Part shown: positions 27,297 through 35,565 of the stretch, in pieces
Numbering within the stretch: position 1 is the stretch's first letter
Layout of the letters: the number at the start of each line of letters is the position of its first letter
Assembly: GCA_021796215.1 (NCBI GenBank)
Contig: JAJYOK010000017.1
Location: 1 to 64,000 of the forward strand
Direction of reading: 5' to 3'
Length of the DNA stretch: 64,000 nt
From: Bacteroidota bacterium
Lineage (GTDB): Bacteria; Bacteroidota; Ignavibacteria; UBA10030; UBA8401
Notes under the pieces: generated by a model
What the model saw: only the letters and a program-made list of their open reading frames with translations
Told to the model about the DNA's origin: nothing
Databases searched by the model: none
Made by a program: the position numbers and the translations under genes

Positions 27297-27362
27297 TAGT
27301 GGATTGCTGGATTGCGGGATTATTTATTGTTCATTAAGATCATCAATCCATTCATCCAATTT
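27297..27362. repeat. Dispersed TGGATTG / CAATCC repeat
   Basis: AGTGGATTGCTGGATTGCGG faces ATCAATCCATTCATCCAAT. It lies in the divergent gap between tyrosine phenol-lyase and glcD. Confidence 0.6.
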
Positions 27363-27400
27363 TTTGCGTCTTTGTAACTTAGTGACAGAAAAATGAAACT

Positions 27401-28858
27401 ATGATATCCTCCTCAGTTCTCAAAAAAATTTCCTCAATCGTCGGCAAACCCAATTACCTCGATTCGCAAGAAGACAAAATTGTTTATTCTTACGACGGGA
27501 CGCAATTACTGAAGCAGCTTCCTGAAGCAATTGTCATTCCTCAATCGAAAGAACAGATCAGCCAAATCCTTAAACTAGCGAACGAAGAAAGTTTTGCTGT
27601 GGTACCGCGCGGCTCCGGCTCCGGATTAAGCGGCGGCTCAATTCCTGTTGAGAATTCCATTGTCATGCTGATGACGCAGTGGAATAAAATTCTTGAAATT
27701 GACAGCGAAAACCTGACGGTGCTGGTTGAGCCGGGCGTCATCACATCACAATTGCATTCCGCAGTGGAAAAGATCGGATTATTCTACCCGCCTGACCCGG
27801 GAAGCATGAATATCTGCACACTCGGCGGCAATGTTGCAGAAAATTCCGGGGGACTGCGCGGCCTGAAATACGGCGTGACAAAAAATTATGTTCTCGGAAT
27901 GGAAGTCGCTTTGCCGAGCGGGGAAATTATTTTCTCCGGCGGGAAATCAGTGAAAGACGTCGCTGGCTATAATCTGAAAGATTTTTTCATCGGCTCGGAA
28001 GGAACGCTCGGCGTCTTTACAAAAATTCTGCTGAAACTTATTCCGAAACCCGAGACGAGTAAAACGATGCTCGCATTTTTTCAATCACGCCACGATGCCG
28101 CAGAAACAGTTTCAGAAATAATTGCCGCGCACATTATTCCGGCAACGGTGGAATTTCTCGACCGCACAACAATCAAATGTGTTGAAGAGTATACGCATCT
28201 CGGCTTGCCGCTTGACGTTGAATCACTGTTGTTGATCGAAGTGGACGGCAGACCTTCAATTGTAGAAGAAGACGCTATCAAAGTCGTTGAGCTGTGCAAG
28301 AAACACAAATGCACCGATTTGAAAATTGCGCAATCTGAAACAGAAGCATTGAAGTTGAAGACTGCCCGACGCTCTGCGTTTTCCGCGTTGGCGCGTGTGA
28401 GACCGACAACAATCTTAGAAGATGTAACTGTTCCTCGCAGTGAAATTGCACCGATGCTCGAGCGCATAGATACGATTGCCCGCAACCACAATGTCACGTT
28501 CGGCAACTTTGGACATGCCGGGGACGGGAATCTTCATCCCACTTGCTTAACGGATGAACGTGATAAAAACGAAATACATCGTGCTGAAGCTGCATTCGAA
28601 CAAATCTTTGATGAGTCCATTAAGTTTGGCGGAACGATCACCGGCGAACATGGCACAGGATTAGCAAAAAAGAAATTTCTTGAAAAGCTTGCCGGTGCGC
28701 CTGCCGTGGAAATGATGCGCTCGATCAAGCTAGCGATCGATCCGAACGCAGTACTGAATCCGGGAAAAATATTTTCCGTGAAGCCTCGCTGTGAAGGAAC
28801 ATTGCCGCGTTCGCGTGAAGAAATAAAAAAGTTTGAAGAGCTTGGTGTGTTTACATAA
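27401..28858 (+). CDS. glcD: FAD-linked glycolate/lactate oxidase subunit (GlcD-like)
   Basis: A 485-residue flavoprotein of the vanillyl-alcohol-oxidase/PCMH family. The FAD-binding domain shows VVPRGSGSGLSGGS near residue 65 and GGNVAENSGGLRG near 145. The C-terminal domain shows FGHAGDGNLHP and the final TGEHGTGLAKK. It oxidises a 2-hydroxy acid, likely glycolate or D-lactate, and passes electrons to the Fe-S subunit encoded next (28976). The pair without a GlcE gene suggests a two-subunit form. Confidence 0.9.
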   Translation: MISSSVLKKISSIVGKPNYLDSQEDKIVYSYDGTQLLKQLPEAIVIPQSKEQISQILKLANEESFAVVPRGSGSGLSGGSIPVENSIVMLMTQWNKILEIDSENLTVLVEPGVITSQLHSAVEKIGLFYPPDPGSMNICTLGGNVAENSGGLRGLKYGVTKNYVLGMEVALPSGEIIFSGGKSVKDVAGYNLKDFFIGSEGTLGVFTKILLKLIPKPETSKTMLAFFQSRHDAAETVSEIIAAHIIPATVEFLDRTTIKCVEEYTHLGLPLDVESLLLIEVDGRPSIVEEDAIKVVELCKKHKCTDLKIAQSETEALKLKTARRSAFSALARVRPTTILEDVTVPRSEIAPMLERIDTIARNHNVTFGNFGHAGDGNLHPTCLTDERDKNEIHRAEAAFEQIFDESIKFGGTITGEHGTGLAKKKFLEKLAGAPAVEMMRSIKLAIDPNAVLNPGKIFSVKPRCEGTLPRSREEIKKFEELGVFT

Positions 28859-28896
28859 GAACGATTCAAAATTCACAATTCAGGTTGCACATGGTT

Positions 28897-28961
28897 TTGA
28901 GGTTCGGGTTTAGAGGTTTGTGGTTGCGTCAATGTTCGAACCTCGAATCTCAACCCTCGAA
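28897..28961. repeat. Imperfect inverted repeat between glcD and glcF
   Basis: GAGGTTCGGGTTTAGAGG faces CGAACCTCGAATCTCAACC. It separates the two oxidase genes without a T tract. Confidence 0.6.
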
Positions 28962-28975
28962 ACAATGCTAAAAAA

Positions 28976-30313
28976 ATGTCCTTCGAAATCTCATCTAACA
29001 TCACAGAACAATCGCCTAAGCTCGGCGGCTTCGCCGGCGTTGACATTCCGAATTACGATTTCATTACCAATTGTATGCACTGCGGCTTATGTTTGCCAAC
29101 GTGTCCGACCTATTCGTTGACAGGATTAGAACGCTCATCGCCGCGCGGGAGAATTCGTCTCATCAAATCTGTCGCAGACGGGGAACTCGAAATGACACAG
29201 ACATTTATTGACGAAATGAATTTTTGTCTCGATTGTCAGGCGTGTGAAACGGCATGTCCTGCCGGCGTAAAATACGGAGCTTTGGTTGAAGCGGCGCGTG
29301 CACAAATTTTTCAGAAACGCGTTTTGCCGCTCAAAGAACGTTTATTGAAATGGATTTTCCTTAAGAATGTTCTTTCGTCAAAGTGGAAATTGAAGTTGAC
29401 GGCAGGACTTTTCCGTATCTATCAGCAATGGGGAATAGAATCAGTCATTAAAAAATCCGGAGTATTAAAAATATTTTCATCGAAGCTTAACGATCTTCAG
29501 GCACTTGCACCTCGAATTGACACTCAGTATTCCGATAAAATAATTCCGGAAATTCTCAAGCCGCAAGGGACAGCCAAGTATCGCGTTGGCTTTCTTTCCG
29601 GCTGTTTGATGAATGTCGCGTTCGCCGGAATCAACAAAGATACAGTTGATGTTCTTCTCCACAATGGATGCGAAGTCATTACTCCGCGCGAACAAGAATG
29701 CTGCGGCTCACTTCAAGCGCACAGCGGCGATTTTGAAACTGCGCGCCGCCTTGCACGCCATAACATCGAAGTCTTCTCGAAATACGAATTGGACGCCATT
29801 GTTATGAATTCCGCCGGCTGCGGCGCCTTCATGAAAGAATATGGGCATTATCTTAACGATGATGCGATGTATGCAGAGAAAGCACGAATTCTTTCTACAA
29901 AGATTAAAGACATTTCTGAATTTTTAATCGGCATCGAGTTCAGAATTCCAACCACGCAATTTAACAAGCGCGTTGCTTATCATGATGCGTGTCATCTTGC
30001 GCACGCACAGAAAATTTCGACTGAGCCGCGTATACTTCTTGCCATGATTCCGGGAATTGATCTTGTTGAGCTGCCGGAGGCAAGCTGGTGCTGCGGCAGT
30101 GCGGGAATTTACAATGTTGTTCATTACGATGACTCAATGAAATTGCTCGAACGAAAAATGGACAACGTAAAATCTACCGAAGCGGAAATTATTGTCGCCA
30201 ATAATCCCGGTTGTTTAGGACAAATGCAATACGGCGCTAATAAATTTGACGTAGATGTTGAGATCATTCATTTTTCTACGCTTTTGAAAAGAGCGTACAG
30301 GTTAGAAAATTGA
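28976..30313 (+). CDS. glcF: Glycolate oxidase iron-sulfur subunit (GlcF-like)
   Basis: A 445-residue electron-transfer subunit. Two [4Fe-4S] ferredoxin motifs lie near the N-terminus, CMHCGLCLPTCPTY and CLDCQACETACPAG. Two CCG domains follow, with CCGSLQAHSG and CCGSAGIYN, the heterodisulfide-reductase-type cysteine sets. It takes electrons from GlcD and passes them to the quinone pool at the membrane. Start ATG 28976 is preceded by an A-rich stretch only. Confidence 0.92.
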   Translation: MSFEISSNITEQSPKLGGFAGVDIPNYDFITNCMHCGLCLPTCPTYSLTGLERSSPRGRIRLIKSVADGELEMTQTFIDEMNFCLDCQACETACPAGVKYGALVEAARAQIFQKRVLPLKERLLKWIFLKNVLSSKWKLKLTAGLFRIYQQWGIESVIKKSGVLKIFSSKLNDLQALAPRIDTQYSDKIIPEILKPQGTAKYRVGFLSGCLMNVAFAGINKDTVDVLLHNGCEVITPREQECCGSLQAHSGDFETARRLARHNIEVFSKYELDAIVMNSAGCGAFMKEYGHYLNDDAMYAEKARILSTKIKDISEFLIGIEFRIPTTQFNKRVAYHDACHLAHAQKISTEPRILLAMIPGIDLVELPEASWCCGSAGIYNVVHYDDSMKLLERKMDNVKSTEAEIIVANNPGCLGQMQYGANKFDVDVEIIHFSTLLKRAYRLEN

Positions 30314-30330
30314 TTAATGCTCAAATTAAG

Positions 30331-30366
30331 CTGACCGTCATGCCCGAATGTTTTTAGCGGGAATGA
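30331..30366. repeat. Dispersed TCATGCCCGAA repeat, short copy
   Basis: GTCATGCCCGAATG, a short T/A spacer, then AGCGGGAATGA. It matches the outer parts of the repeat at 2667-2733. Confidence 0.65.
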
Positions 30367-30414
30367 TGTTAGCTTGGCTTTAATTTACCTAAAACCAGGT
30401 ATAGAAGAGGAATT

Positions 30415-31491
30415 ATGAGATCAATTTTCACGCGCAGAGATTTTTTGAGAACCACAGCCGCAGTTGGAGTTGGTTCAACATTTTTGCCTTTTTCGGGTTA
30501 CGGGAAATCTACTACAACTTCATCGAGATATATGAAAGGCTTGGTCGTTGCGAGTGCGAACGGACTCCGGGCAGCACAGAAAGCCATGGAAATTATTCAG
30601 AACGGCGCAGATGCGCTAGACGGAGTTATTGCCGGTGTCAATATTCTTGAAGACGACCCCGATGACATGACAATTGGATTAGGCGGATTACCGAACGCCG
30701 ACGGTGTTGTCGAATTGGATGCATCTGTCATGCACGGACCGACGCATCGCGCCGGCGCGGTCGGTGCGCTTCAAAATATTAAAAACCCCTCCATCGTTGC
30801 GCGCTATGTGATGGAACGAACCGATCACGTTCTTCTTGTGGCAGAAGGCGCTTTAAAGTTTGCAAAAATGCATGGCTTCAAAGAAGAAAATCTTCTTACT
30901 GAGAAAGCGCGTAAAGAATGGGTGAAGTGGAAAGAAAGTCTGAGCAGCCAAGATGATTATTTGCCTCCGCATTCAATTAATGATAAAGTTGTCTTGGGAA
31001 ATTCAAACGATGTTATGCACACATACGGCACTATTAATTGTTTAGGAATAGACCTTCATGGCGGCATTTCCGGCGTGACCACAACGAGCGGCATGGCATA
31101 CAAAGTGCCCGGACGCGTCGGCGATTCACCAATTATCGGCGCGGGCTTGTTTGTCGATAACGAAGTTGGCGCCGCCGGTTCAACAGGAAGGGGAGAAGCG
31201 AATCTTTTGAATTGCAGCTCGGTGATGGTTGTAGAATATATGCGGCAAGGAAAGAATCCAACCGAAGCGTGTTTAATGGCATGTCAGCGTATCGTTGACC
31301 ATAACAAGGAGCGGCGGTTGCAAGATGATCGCGGACGGCCGAATTTTGATGTGAAGTTCTATGCACTTAATAAAAATGGAGAATACGGCAGCGGATCTAT
31401 TTGGAGTTCAGGTGCAAAGTTCGTCGTTCACGATGGCAAAACAAATGAGACTCATTATGCTTCTTATCTTTTCAAATCGGAAACAAAATGA
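30415..31491 (+). CDS. Tat-exported glycosylasparaginase (Ntn hydrolase)
   Basis: A 358-residue precursor of N4-(beta-N-acetylglucosaminyl)-L-asparaginase type. Residues 1-32 carry a twin-arginine signal (TRRDFLRTTAAVG). The mature part has the family's GADALDGVIAG and DPDDMTIGLGG. The predicted autocleavage site is before the Thr of YGTINCLGID near residue 203, which then acts as N-terminal nucleophile. It would remove the sugar-Asn link of glycoproteins in the periplasm. The start follows AGAGGAA. The stop overlaps the TonB-domain gene (ATGATG). Confidence 0.9.
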   Translation: MRSIFTRRDFLRTTAAVGVGSTFLPFSGYGKSTTTSSRYMKGLVVASANGLRAAQKAMEIIQNGADALDGVIAGVNILEDDPDDMTIGLGGLPNADGVVELDASVMHGPTHRAGAVGALQNIKNPSIVARYVMERTDHVLLVAEGALKFAKMHGFKEENLLTEKARKEWVKWKESLSSQDDYLPPHSINDKVVLGNSNDVMHTYGTINCLGIDLHGGISGVTTTSGMAYKVPGRVGDSPIIGAGLFVDNEVGAAGSTGRGEANLLNCSSVMVVEYMRQGKNPTEACLMACQRIVDHNKERRLQDDRGRPNFDVKFYALNKNGEYGSGSIWSSGAKFVVHDGKTNETHYASYLFKSETK

Positions 31492-32258
31492 TGCGGCATC
31501 CACTGCACACATATTTTGCGCTGCTGCTTGTTTTATTTTTACTTTCCACCGGATTTCAACAATCCACCCAACACAGGCCAAGCGAAAAGGATTATCATGA
31601 TTTGTTTATTCCGCTGAAAGGAAAACCATTCCACGGAAAGATTCTTCGCATTGAAGGAAAACAAATTTATACTGAAGTTTTAAAGCGGGGTGTTCCAATC
31701 GTCATTACACAAAATGTTGATTCACTACTTGAAGTGAAACGAGACTACGGTGCAATTCAAATTTCCATTTGGAGGCAAATAAAAAAGGCCGAACAATCTC
31801 CAAAAACAGATGAACATGCTGCAATCAAGCTGGCAGAGAATTATGGTACTACAGTGAAAGGCGATACAACGCTGATTAAACAATATGAAAAAGATTCGCT
31901 TGATGTGGGGTTCATTAACAAGGATGATTCAACACATAAAGTAACTTTTTCTTCGGGTGAAGTTCAGGGAGAAAAACCACCTGCTCTTTCCCAACGGCCG
32001 ATACCGTTGATTCAGGCACCGGTAAATCTTCCACACTACATGATTGAAAATCCGATGACGGGCGTTGTTGATGTTCGTGTGTGGATTAATAGCGAAGGGA
32101 AACCGGAAAAATTTGAAATTCTCAGCGCCACAAGCCAAGCATTTGTTGAACCGGTCTCCGAATCAATTATGCAATGGGAATTTTCGCCTGCTCAGATTAA
32201 TGGCGTGCCGATTGGCGTGTGGGCTTCGGTAGAATTTGAATTTCGTGTCGGACAATAG
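31488..32258 (+). CDS. TonB C-terminal domain protein
   Basis: A 256-residue exported or N-anchored protein. Residues 5-22 are hydrophobic (signal or anchor). The middle 130 residues are unrecognised and polar. Residues about 170-256 form a TonB-like domain with TGVVDVRVWINSEGKPEKFEIL and QWEFSPAQINGVPIGVW. TonB domains contact outer-membrane receptors or take part in periplasmic assemblies; no ExbBD lies beside it. It overlaps the glycosylasparaginase by four bases. Confidence 0.82.
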   Translation: MMRHPLHTYFALLLVLFLLSTGFQQSTQHRPSEKDYHDLFIPLKGKPFHGKILRIEGKQIYTEVLKRGVPIVITQNVDSLLEVKRDYGAIQISIWRQIKKAEQSPKTDEHAAIKLAENYGTTVKGDTTLIKQYEKDSLDVGFINKDDSTHKVTFSSGEVQGEKPPALSQRPIPLIQAPVNLPHYMIENPMTGVVDVRVWINSEGKPEKFEILSATSQAFVEPVSESIMQWEFSPAQINGVPIGVWASVEFEFRVGQ

Positions 32259-32275
32259 CGACGTTTGCACTTTTC

Positions 32276-32306
32276 TTGATTTCACAAGCAAGTATTTGTA
32301 TATTTG
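32276..32306 (+). promoter_or_regulatory. Bacteroidota-type promoter of the tRNA-Leu locus
   Basis: TTG at 32276, exactly 20 bases, then TATATTTG at 32299-32306, a full match to TAnnTTTG. Transcription would start near 32313, just before the tRNA 5' fragment at 32319. No promoter is seen before the intact tRNA. Confidence 0.65.
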
Positions 32307-32318
32307 TAACGATTTAAT

Positions 32319-32370
32319 GCCAAAGTGGCGGAATTTGTAGACCTGCCTACCTGCAGGCAGGCGCGCTGGA
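32319..32370 (+). pseudogene. tRNA-Leu 5' fragment split by a palindrome
   Basis: Bases 32319-32342 copy the first 24 nucleotides of the tRNA-Leu at 32628 (one T for G). An 18-base insert CTGCCTACCTGCAGGCAG follows, then GCGCGCTGGA, which resumes the tRNA up to the 5' side of the anticodon stem. Identity ends exactly there, at the anticodon loop. The GIY-YIG start codon is 16 bases further on. Confidence 0.88.
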
Positions 32371-32386
32371 AATAAAGATATAAAAG

Positions 32387-32620
32387 ATGATTACTGTTTA
32401 CGCAATTAAGAGTATGAAAACAAATTATATCTATGTCGGAATGACGAACAATCTAGAAAAACGGATAGAAAGACATAACAAAGGGTACGAAAGAACTACA
32501 AGACCTTATCGTCCGTTTGAATTATTATTTCAGGAAGAACTGGCTAATCGGTTGGAAGCTAGGAAGAAAGAAATATATTTAAAATCTGGAATCGGAAAAG
32601 AATATCTTAGAACTTTGTAA
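32387..32620 (+). CDS. Minimal GIY-YIG nuclease domain protein
   Basis: A 77-residue single GIY-YIG domain. TVYAIKSMKTNYIYVGMTNNLEKRIERHN gives the two Tyr/Gly motifs and the catalytic Arg, and FQEELANRLEARKKEIYLKSG gives the Glu-containing helix. It ends seven bases before tRNA-Leu and is preceded by a broken copy of the 5' half of the same tRNA. It must be co-transcribed with the tRNA. A role as a homing-type or tRNA-gene-targeting nuclease is suggested only by position. Confidence 0.85.
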   Translation: MITVYAIKSMKTNYIYVGMTNNLEKRIERHNKGYERTTRPYRPFELLFQEELANRLEARKKEIYLKSGIGKEYLRTL

Positions 32621-32627
32621 GGTGAAT

Positions 32628-32713
32628 GCCAAAGTGGCGGAATTGGTAGACGCGCTGGACTCAAAATCCAGTCTGGCTTACCCCAGGTGAGGGTTCGAGT
32701 CCCTCCTTTGGTA
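32628..32713 (+). tRNA. tRNA-Leu (anticodon CAA)
   Basis: An 86-base class II tRNA. The acceptor stem is GCCAAAG / CTTTGGT with a G-T closing pair, also usual for this tRNA in Bacteroidota. It has D-arm GGCGGAATTGGTAGACGC, anticodon stem CTGGA / TCCAG with loop CTCAAAA (anticodon CAA), a long variable arm, and T-arm GGGTTCGAGTCCC. CCA is not encoded. A terminator follows after 11 bases. Confidence 0.97.
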
Positions 32714-32724
32714 CTACTAAACAC

Positions 32725-32766
32725 AAAGCCTTGTCAAATTCAGAAAACGTGACAAGGCTTTTTTAG
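32725..32766 (+). terminator. Rho-independent terminator after tRNA-Leu
   Basis: The 12-base stem AAAGCCTTGTCA / TGACAAGGCTTT with a 13-base loop, followed by T residues. Confidence 0.88.
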
Positions 32767-32786
32767 TTACTCTTTGAAATAAACAC

Positions 32787-33290
32787 TTAGAGTAAAAACG
32801 AATAGGAGAGAAGCAAAGATTCTAACCCCGGATTTGTTTTCGAAAGCGAACCGTTCGAGAAATGATATATACCGACACCAATGTACGAATGGTTTGCCAG
32901 TTCGTATGTAATTTCAAGGTCAGAGCAAAATTCCATAGCATATCCAAGCTCTGTTCCGTTTCCGTGCTTATAGATGCCCCCGCCAATACTGGGAAGTAAT
33001 ACAAAATTTCCAGACAAACTTACCGGTATTCCGGCTCCAACGCTTGCATACAAATCACGGGTGCCGGTTGTCAAGATACCAGCCATAGGGCGGATGATGC
33101 TCAATTTCGTTGGAAGAAAAATTTCCACTTGTAATTCTGATGTTACACTTGGTCGGCGAAAATCGTACAGTCCGGCGCCAATTTGGATGATAGTAGAATT
33201 TTGGTGAATTATGGTTTGTCCTTGCAAAGGCTCAAAGATAATAGCAATGGTGCTCAAAGATATAATCCAGTGTAAACATTTACACATCAT
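32787..33290 (-). CDS. PagL-like lipid A 3-O-deacylase
   Basis: A 167-residue outer-membrane barrel precursor with a signal peptide (about 1-25). The C-terminal half carries the PagL active-site pattern: H143 and S145 in YHFSNGS and E157 in NPGLE, a His-to-Glu distance of 14, as in the characterised enzyme (His126, Ser128, Glu140). PagL removes the 3-position acyl chain of lipid A and so alters surface charge and immune recognition. Final residues are aromatic/aliphatic, as usual for a barrel end (LLLSYSFLL). The start follows AAGGATAG. It converges on the tRNA-Leu unit and diverges from the motor-like cluster. Confidence 0.8.
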   Translation of the reverse strand: MMCKCLHWIISLSTIAIIFEPLQGQTIIHQNSTIIQIGAGLYDFRRPSVTSELQVEIFLPTKLSIIRPMAGILTTGTRDLYASVGAGIPVSLSGNFVLLPSIGGGIYKHGNGTELGYAMEFCSDLEITYELANHSYIGVGIYHFSNGSLSKTNPGLESLLLSYSFLL

Positions 33291-33666
33291 CTCTATCCTT
33301 CTGTGATTCTACCTACCAGCTATTTAATTTTTAGGCTTTTTTCTGACCAAAAAATAGGCTAAATGTCACAATATACATAAAATCTTTAATCTGGCAAGTG
33401 GTACCTGTTTCATTCACTTTTTTTGATGAATTTGACCACACATTTCATTGAAGTTAGACGATTTTCTATTGATTTACGTCTGACTTTGGCTTTTTTTCTT
33501 GACAAAACTAAAAATTCTGTTATATTACTGCCAATTAACAATGCGCTTACAAGGAAAGTCTAAATTGTTTGCGGTAATTTCATAACCAGTAGTCAGAATT
33601 TGCCCGGGGGATTGTAATATGAAGAACACCAAATAAACTATTCGATTCACCACGCAGACAAACATC
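33291..33666. other. Divergent intergenic region before the motor-like cluster
   Basis: These 376 bases are AT-rich, with no gene recognised. They separate pagL-like (minus) from the five-gene cluster (plus) and hold a promoter-like site at 33499-33530. The remaining about 135 bases before the first start codon would be a long untranslated leader. Confidence 0.6.
33499..33530 (+). promoter_or_regulatory. Candidate promoter of the MotAB/FliFG cluster
   Basis: Two readings overlap: TTGACA (33499) and TATATT (33521) with a 16-base spacer, a sigma-70-like site; or TTG (33500), 20 bases, TATTACTG (33523), matching four of six fixed positions of TAnnTTTG. Either would transcribe all five genes to the terminator at 38946. 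Confidence 0.45.
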
Positions 33667-34806
33667 ATGTACGAATGGACGAAGGTTGCTACACGGTCGT
33701 TTCTTTTTTACACATTATTATTTCTTATTGCCGCACCTCTTTATAGTCAGCCGGCAACAACTATTTCACCGAAACAATCTACGCCGATACATCCGGCAAA
33801 TTCCACTCCTTCACTTGACAACTCGACACTGATTTCGATCTTTCCGCTGTTTGATTCAGCCGTTGATTCATTAATAACACAAATGAGCGGAATAGAACGC
33901 GAGGTAACGCCGAACATCCGGACATTACTTATTTACAAGGTTAAAGTGCATTGGCCGTTTAAGGAGCAACTCACGTACGCTGAACTGCAATTTCTCGACA
34001 GTTATTTTGAACAGCGATTACAAAATGCTCTTACGGACAGCCGCCGGTTTGCCGTCTTCTCGTCTCAGGATTTGAAAACATTATCGTTCAAAGCAACTGA
34101 CAGCACGCTGCAAGTAAAGAACACATACACTGAAGATGAACTTCGCCAGTATGCACATCAACGAAATATAGATGGCATTGTGAATGCCGACATTCTTATT
34201 TCTCCAAACAAGATCTTAATGTTTGTTAACGTCAACGATCTTAGCGGCATCACTGTTTGGAGCAAGGAGATGACTGCAGCATATCGCCTTCTGCCTATGG
34301 ATGCAACAAAAGAACTGGAACGTGAATACGAATTGCGGAGGAAAACCGGTCTCATTGAAAATTATCTTTCTATAGGATTTCAAATTGCGACCACGTACCA
34401 GTTAGGAGTGAAGGACACAACGGGTTCGTATGGTTATTATTCTCTAGGGTATCGCCTAAATGAAATGGCAACCATCTTAAATTTTCTGAAATTTTACATT
34501 GACGGACGATTAATAGGAACCTCAAAATTAGGATTGATGGGGCTTATTGTCCAACCGGGATTTTCATTTGAACTGATTGGCAGCGACGCGATAGGTCCAG
34601 GACTTCTTATGCTCGATGCCTCAGGCGGATTCGATATTTCATTCAAGAACGGAGTAGCTGAAACGTACGGCGGCGGGTTGTCACTTCGCTTAAGCCGGAA
34701 TATTGGCATTTCAGGAATTTACAATTACGTCGTCATCAAAAACAGCTTTGATAAATTTGATATTGGCGGACCAGTTTATGGTTTGCAGGTCAATTTTGTT
34801 CTCTAA
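33667..34806 (+). CDS. Exported protein, probable outer-membrane barrel, motor-like cluster gene 1
   Basis: A 379-residue precursor with a signal peptide (about residues 1-28, ending near PLYSQ). Residues 80-215 look like a mixed alpha/beta domain; one stretch (TLLIYKVKV, then SYFEQRLQNALTDSRRFAVFS) weakly recalls CsgG/FlgO-type periplasmic domains. Residues 235-379 alternate short amphipathic strands and glycine-rich turns and end NFVL, as an outer-membrane barrel would. It opens the MotA/MotB/FliFG cluster and could anchor it to the outer membrane, by inference. No clear ribosome site precedes ATG 33667. Confidence 0.72.
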   Translation: MYEWTKVATRSFLFYTLLFLIAAPLYSQPATTISPKQSTPIHPANSTPSLDNSTLISIFPLFDSAVDSLITQMSGIEREVTPNIRTLLIYKVKVHWPFKEQLTYAELQFLDSYFEQRLQNALTDSRRFAVFSSQDLKTLSFKATDSTLQVKNTYTEDELRQYAHQRNIDGIVNADILISPNKILMFVNVNDLSGITVWSKEMTAAYRLLPMDATKELEREYELRRKTGLIENYLSIGFQIATTYQLGVKDTTGSYGYYSLGYRLNEMATILNFLKFYIDGRLIGTSKLGLMGLIVQPGFSFELIGSDAIGPGLLMLDASGGFDISFKNGVAETYGGGLSLRLSRNIGISGIYNYVVIKNSFDKFDIGGPVYGLQVNFVL

Positions 34807-34831
34807 GACCGGAACAAAAGAAGGTGATATT

Positions 34832-35545
34832 ATGAAATATCTGTTATTTGTTTTCTTGTTTTGCTTTGCAACAAGCAGCTATGCACAAGTGCCCGCTAAC
34901 AATCCAGCACAAGATTCACTTCAAGGACAACAAAATACGCCGCAGCAAAATGTCGCAATACATTCGGCACCAGCAACCGTGAAGCTGAATACTCCTACGC
35001 TAAACATGGATGTACTGCTTGACTTGTATAACCGCGACATTGACTTTTCTATTGATTACTCAGGAACAGCATTTCGGCCGCCAGCAAATGCTTCCCAAGT
35101 CTCATCTCCATCACAACAAGATCAATCGGGGAAACCCGGACAACAGGAAAAGCGCCAACAACAGGCGCAACAAGTTACCGACCAGCTTCTGAAGCCGCAT
35201 GAAGAAGATATTACTTCAGATATTCAGGACATTGTTGATACCTCAAAAGTTAAGCGGCAACAACGTACGGGCAGTTACACAAAAGAAGACGCAGATTACA
35301 ATCGCGCATTATTCAGCTTGCAGGAAGCACAGCGGCTCTTTTCATTGAAACGGTACACACAAGCTTTGGTGGAAATTAACAAATCCATTGATGCAGCACC
35401 TAATCTGGCGTTAGCGCATGCGATTAAAGGCTCGGTGTATTATATGCTGCAAAATATGAACCAAGCAAAGATCAGCTGGGAGAAAGCGTTGGAACTCGAT
35501 CCCTCAATGGATAATGTGCGCGCAATTTTGTATAGACTTTATTAA
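34832..35545 (+). CDS. Exported TPR protein, motor-like cluster gene 2
   Basis: A 237-residue precursor. Residues 1-19 are a clean signal peptide (LLFVFLFCFATSSYA). Residues 20-120 are Gln/Pro-rich and low in complexity. Residues about 160-237 hold two to three TPR-like helix pairs (YNRALFSLQEAQRLFSLKRY, LALAHAIKGSVYYMLQNMNQ). The start is fixed by AAGGTGAT before ATG 34832. Periplasmic TPR proteins usually scaffold envelope complexes; here the partners are likely the neighbouring stator and barrel proteins. Confidence 0.75.
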   Translation: MKYLLFVFLFCFATSSYAQVPANNPAQDSLQGQQNTPQQNVAIHSAPATVKLNTPTLNMDVLLDLYNRDIDFSIDYSGTAFRPPANASQVSSPSQQDQSGKPGQQEKRQQQAQQVTDQLLKPHEEDITSDIQDIVDTSKVKRQQRTGSYTKEDADYNRALFSLQEAQRLFSLKRYTQALVEINKSIDAAPNLALAHAIKGSVYYMLQNMNQAKISWEKALELDPSMDNVRAILYRLY

Positions 35546-35565
35546 TCTTTAACGGAGAAAAGTTC

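Noticed and set aside
32319-32713. Group I intron in tRNA-Leu
   Set aside because: The break is at the classic anticodon-loop position, but a complete tRNA follows and the 250 bases between are almost all coding for GIY-YIG, leaving no room for an intron core or 3' exon junction.
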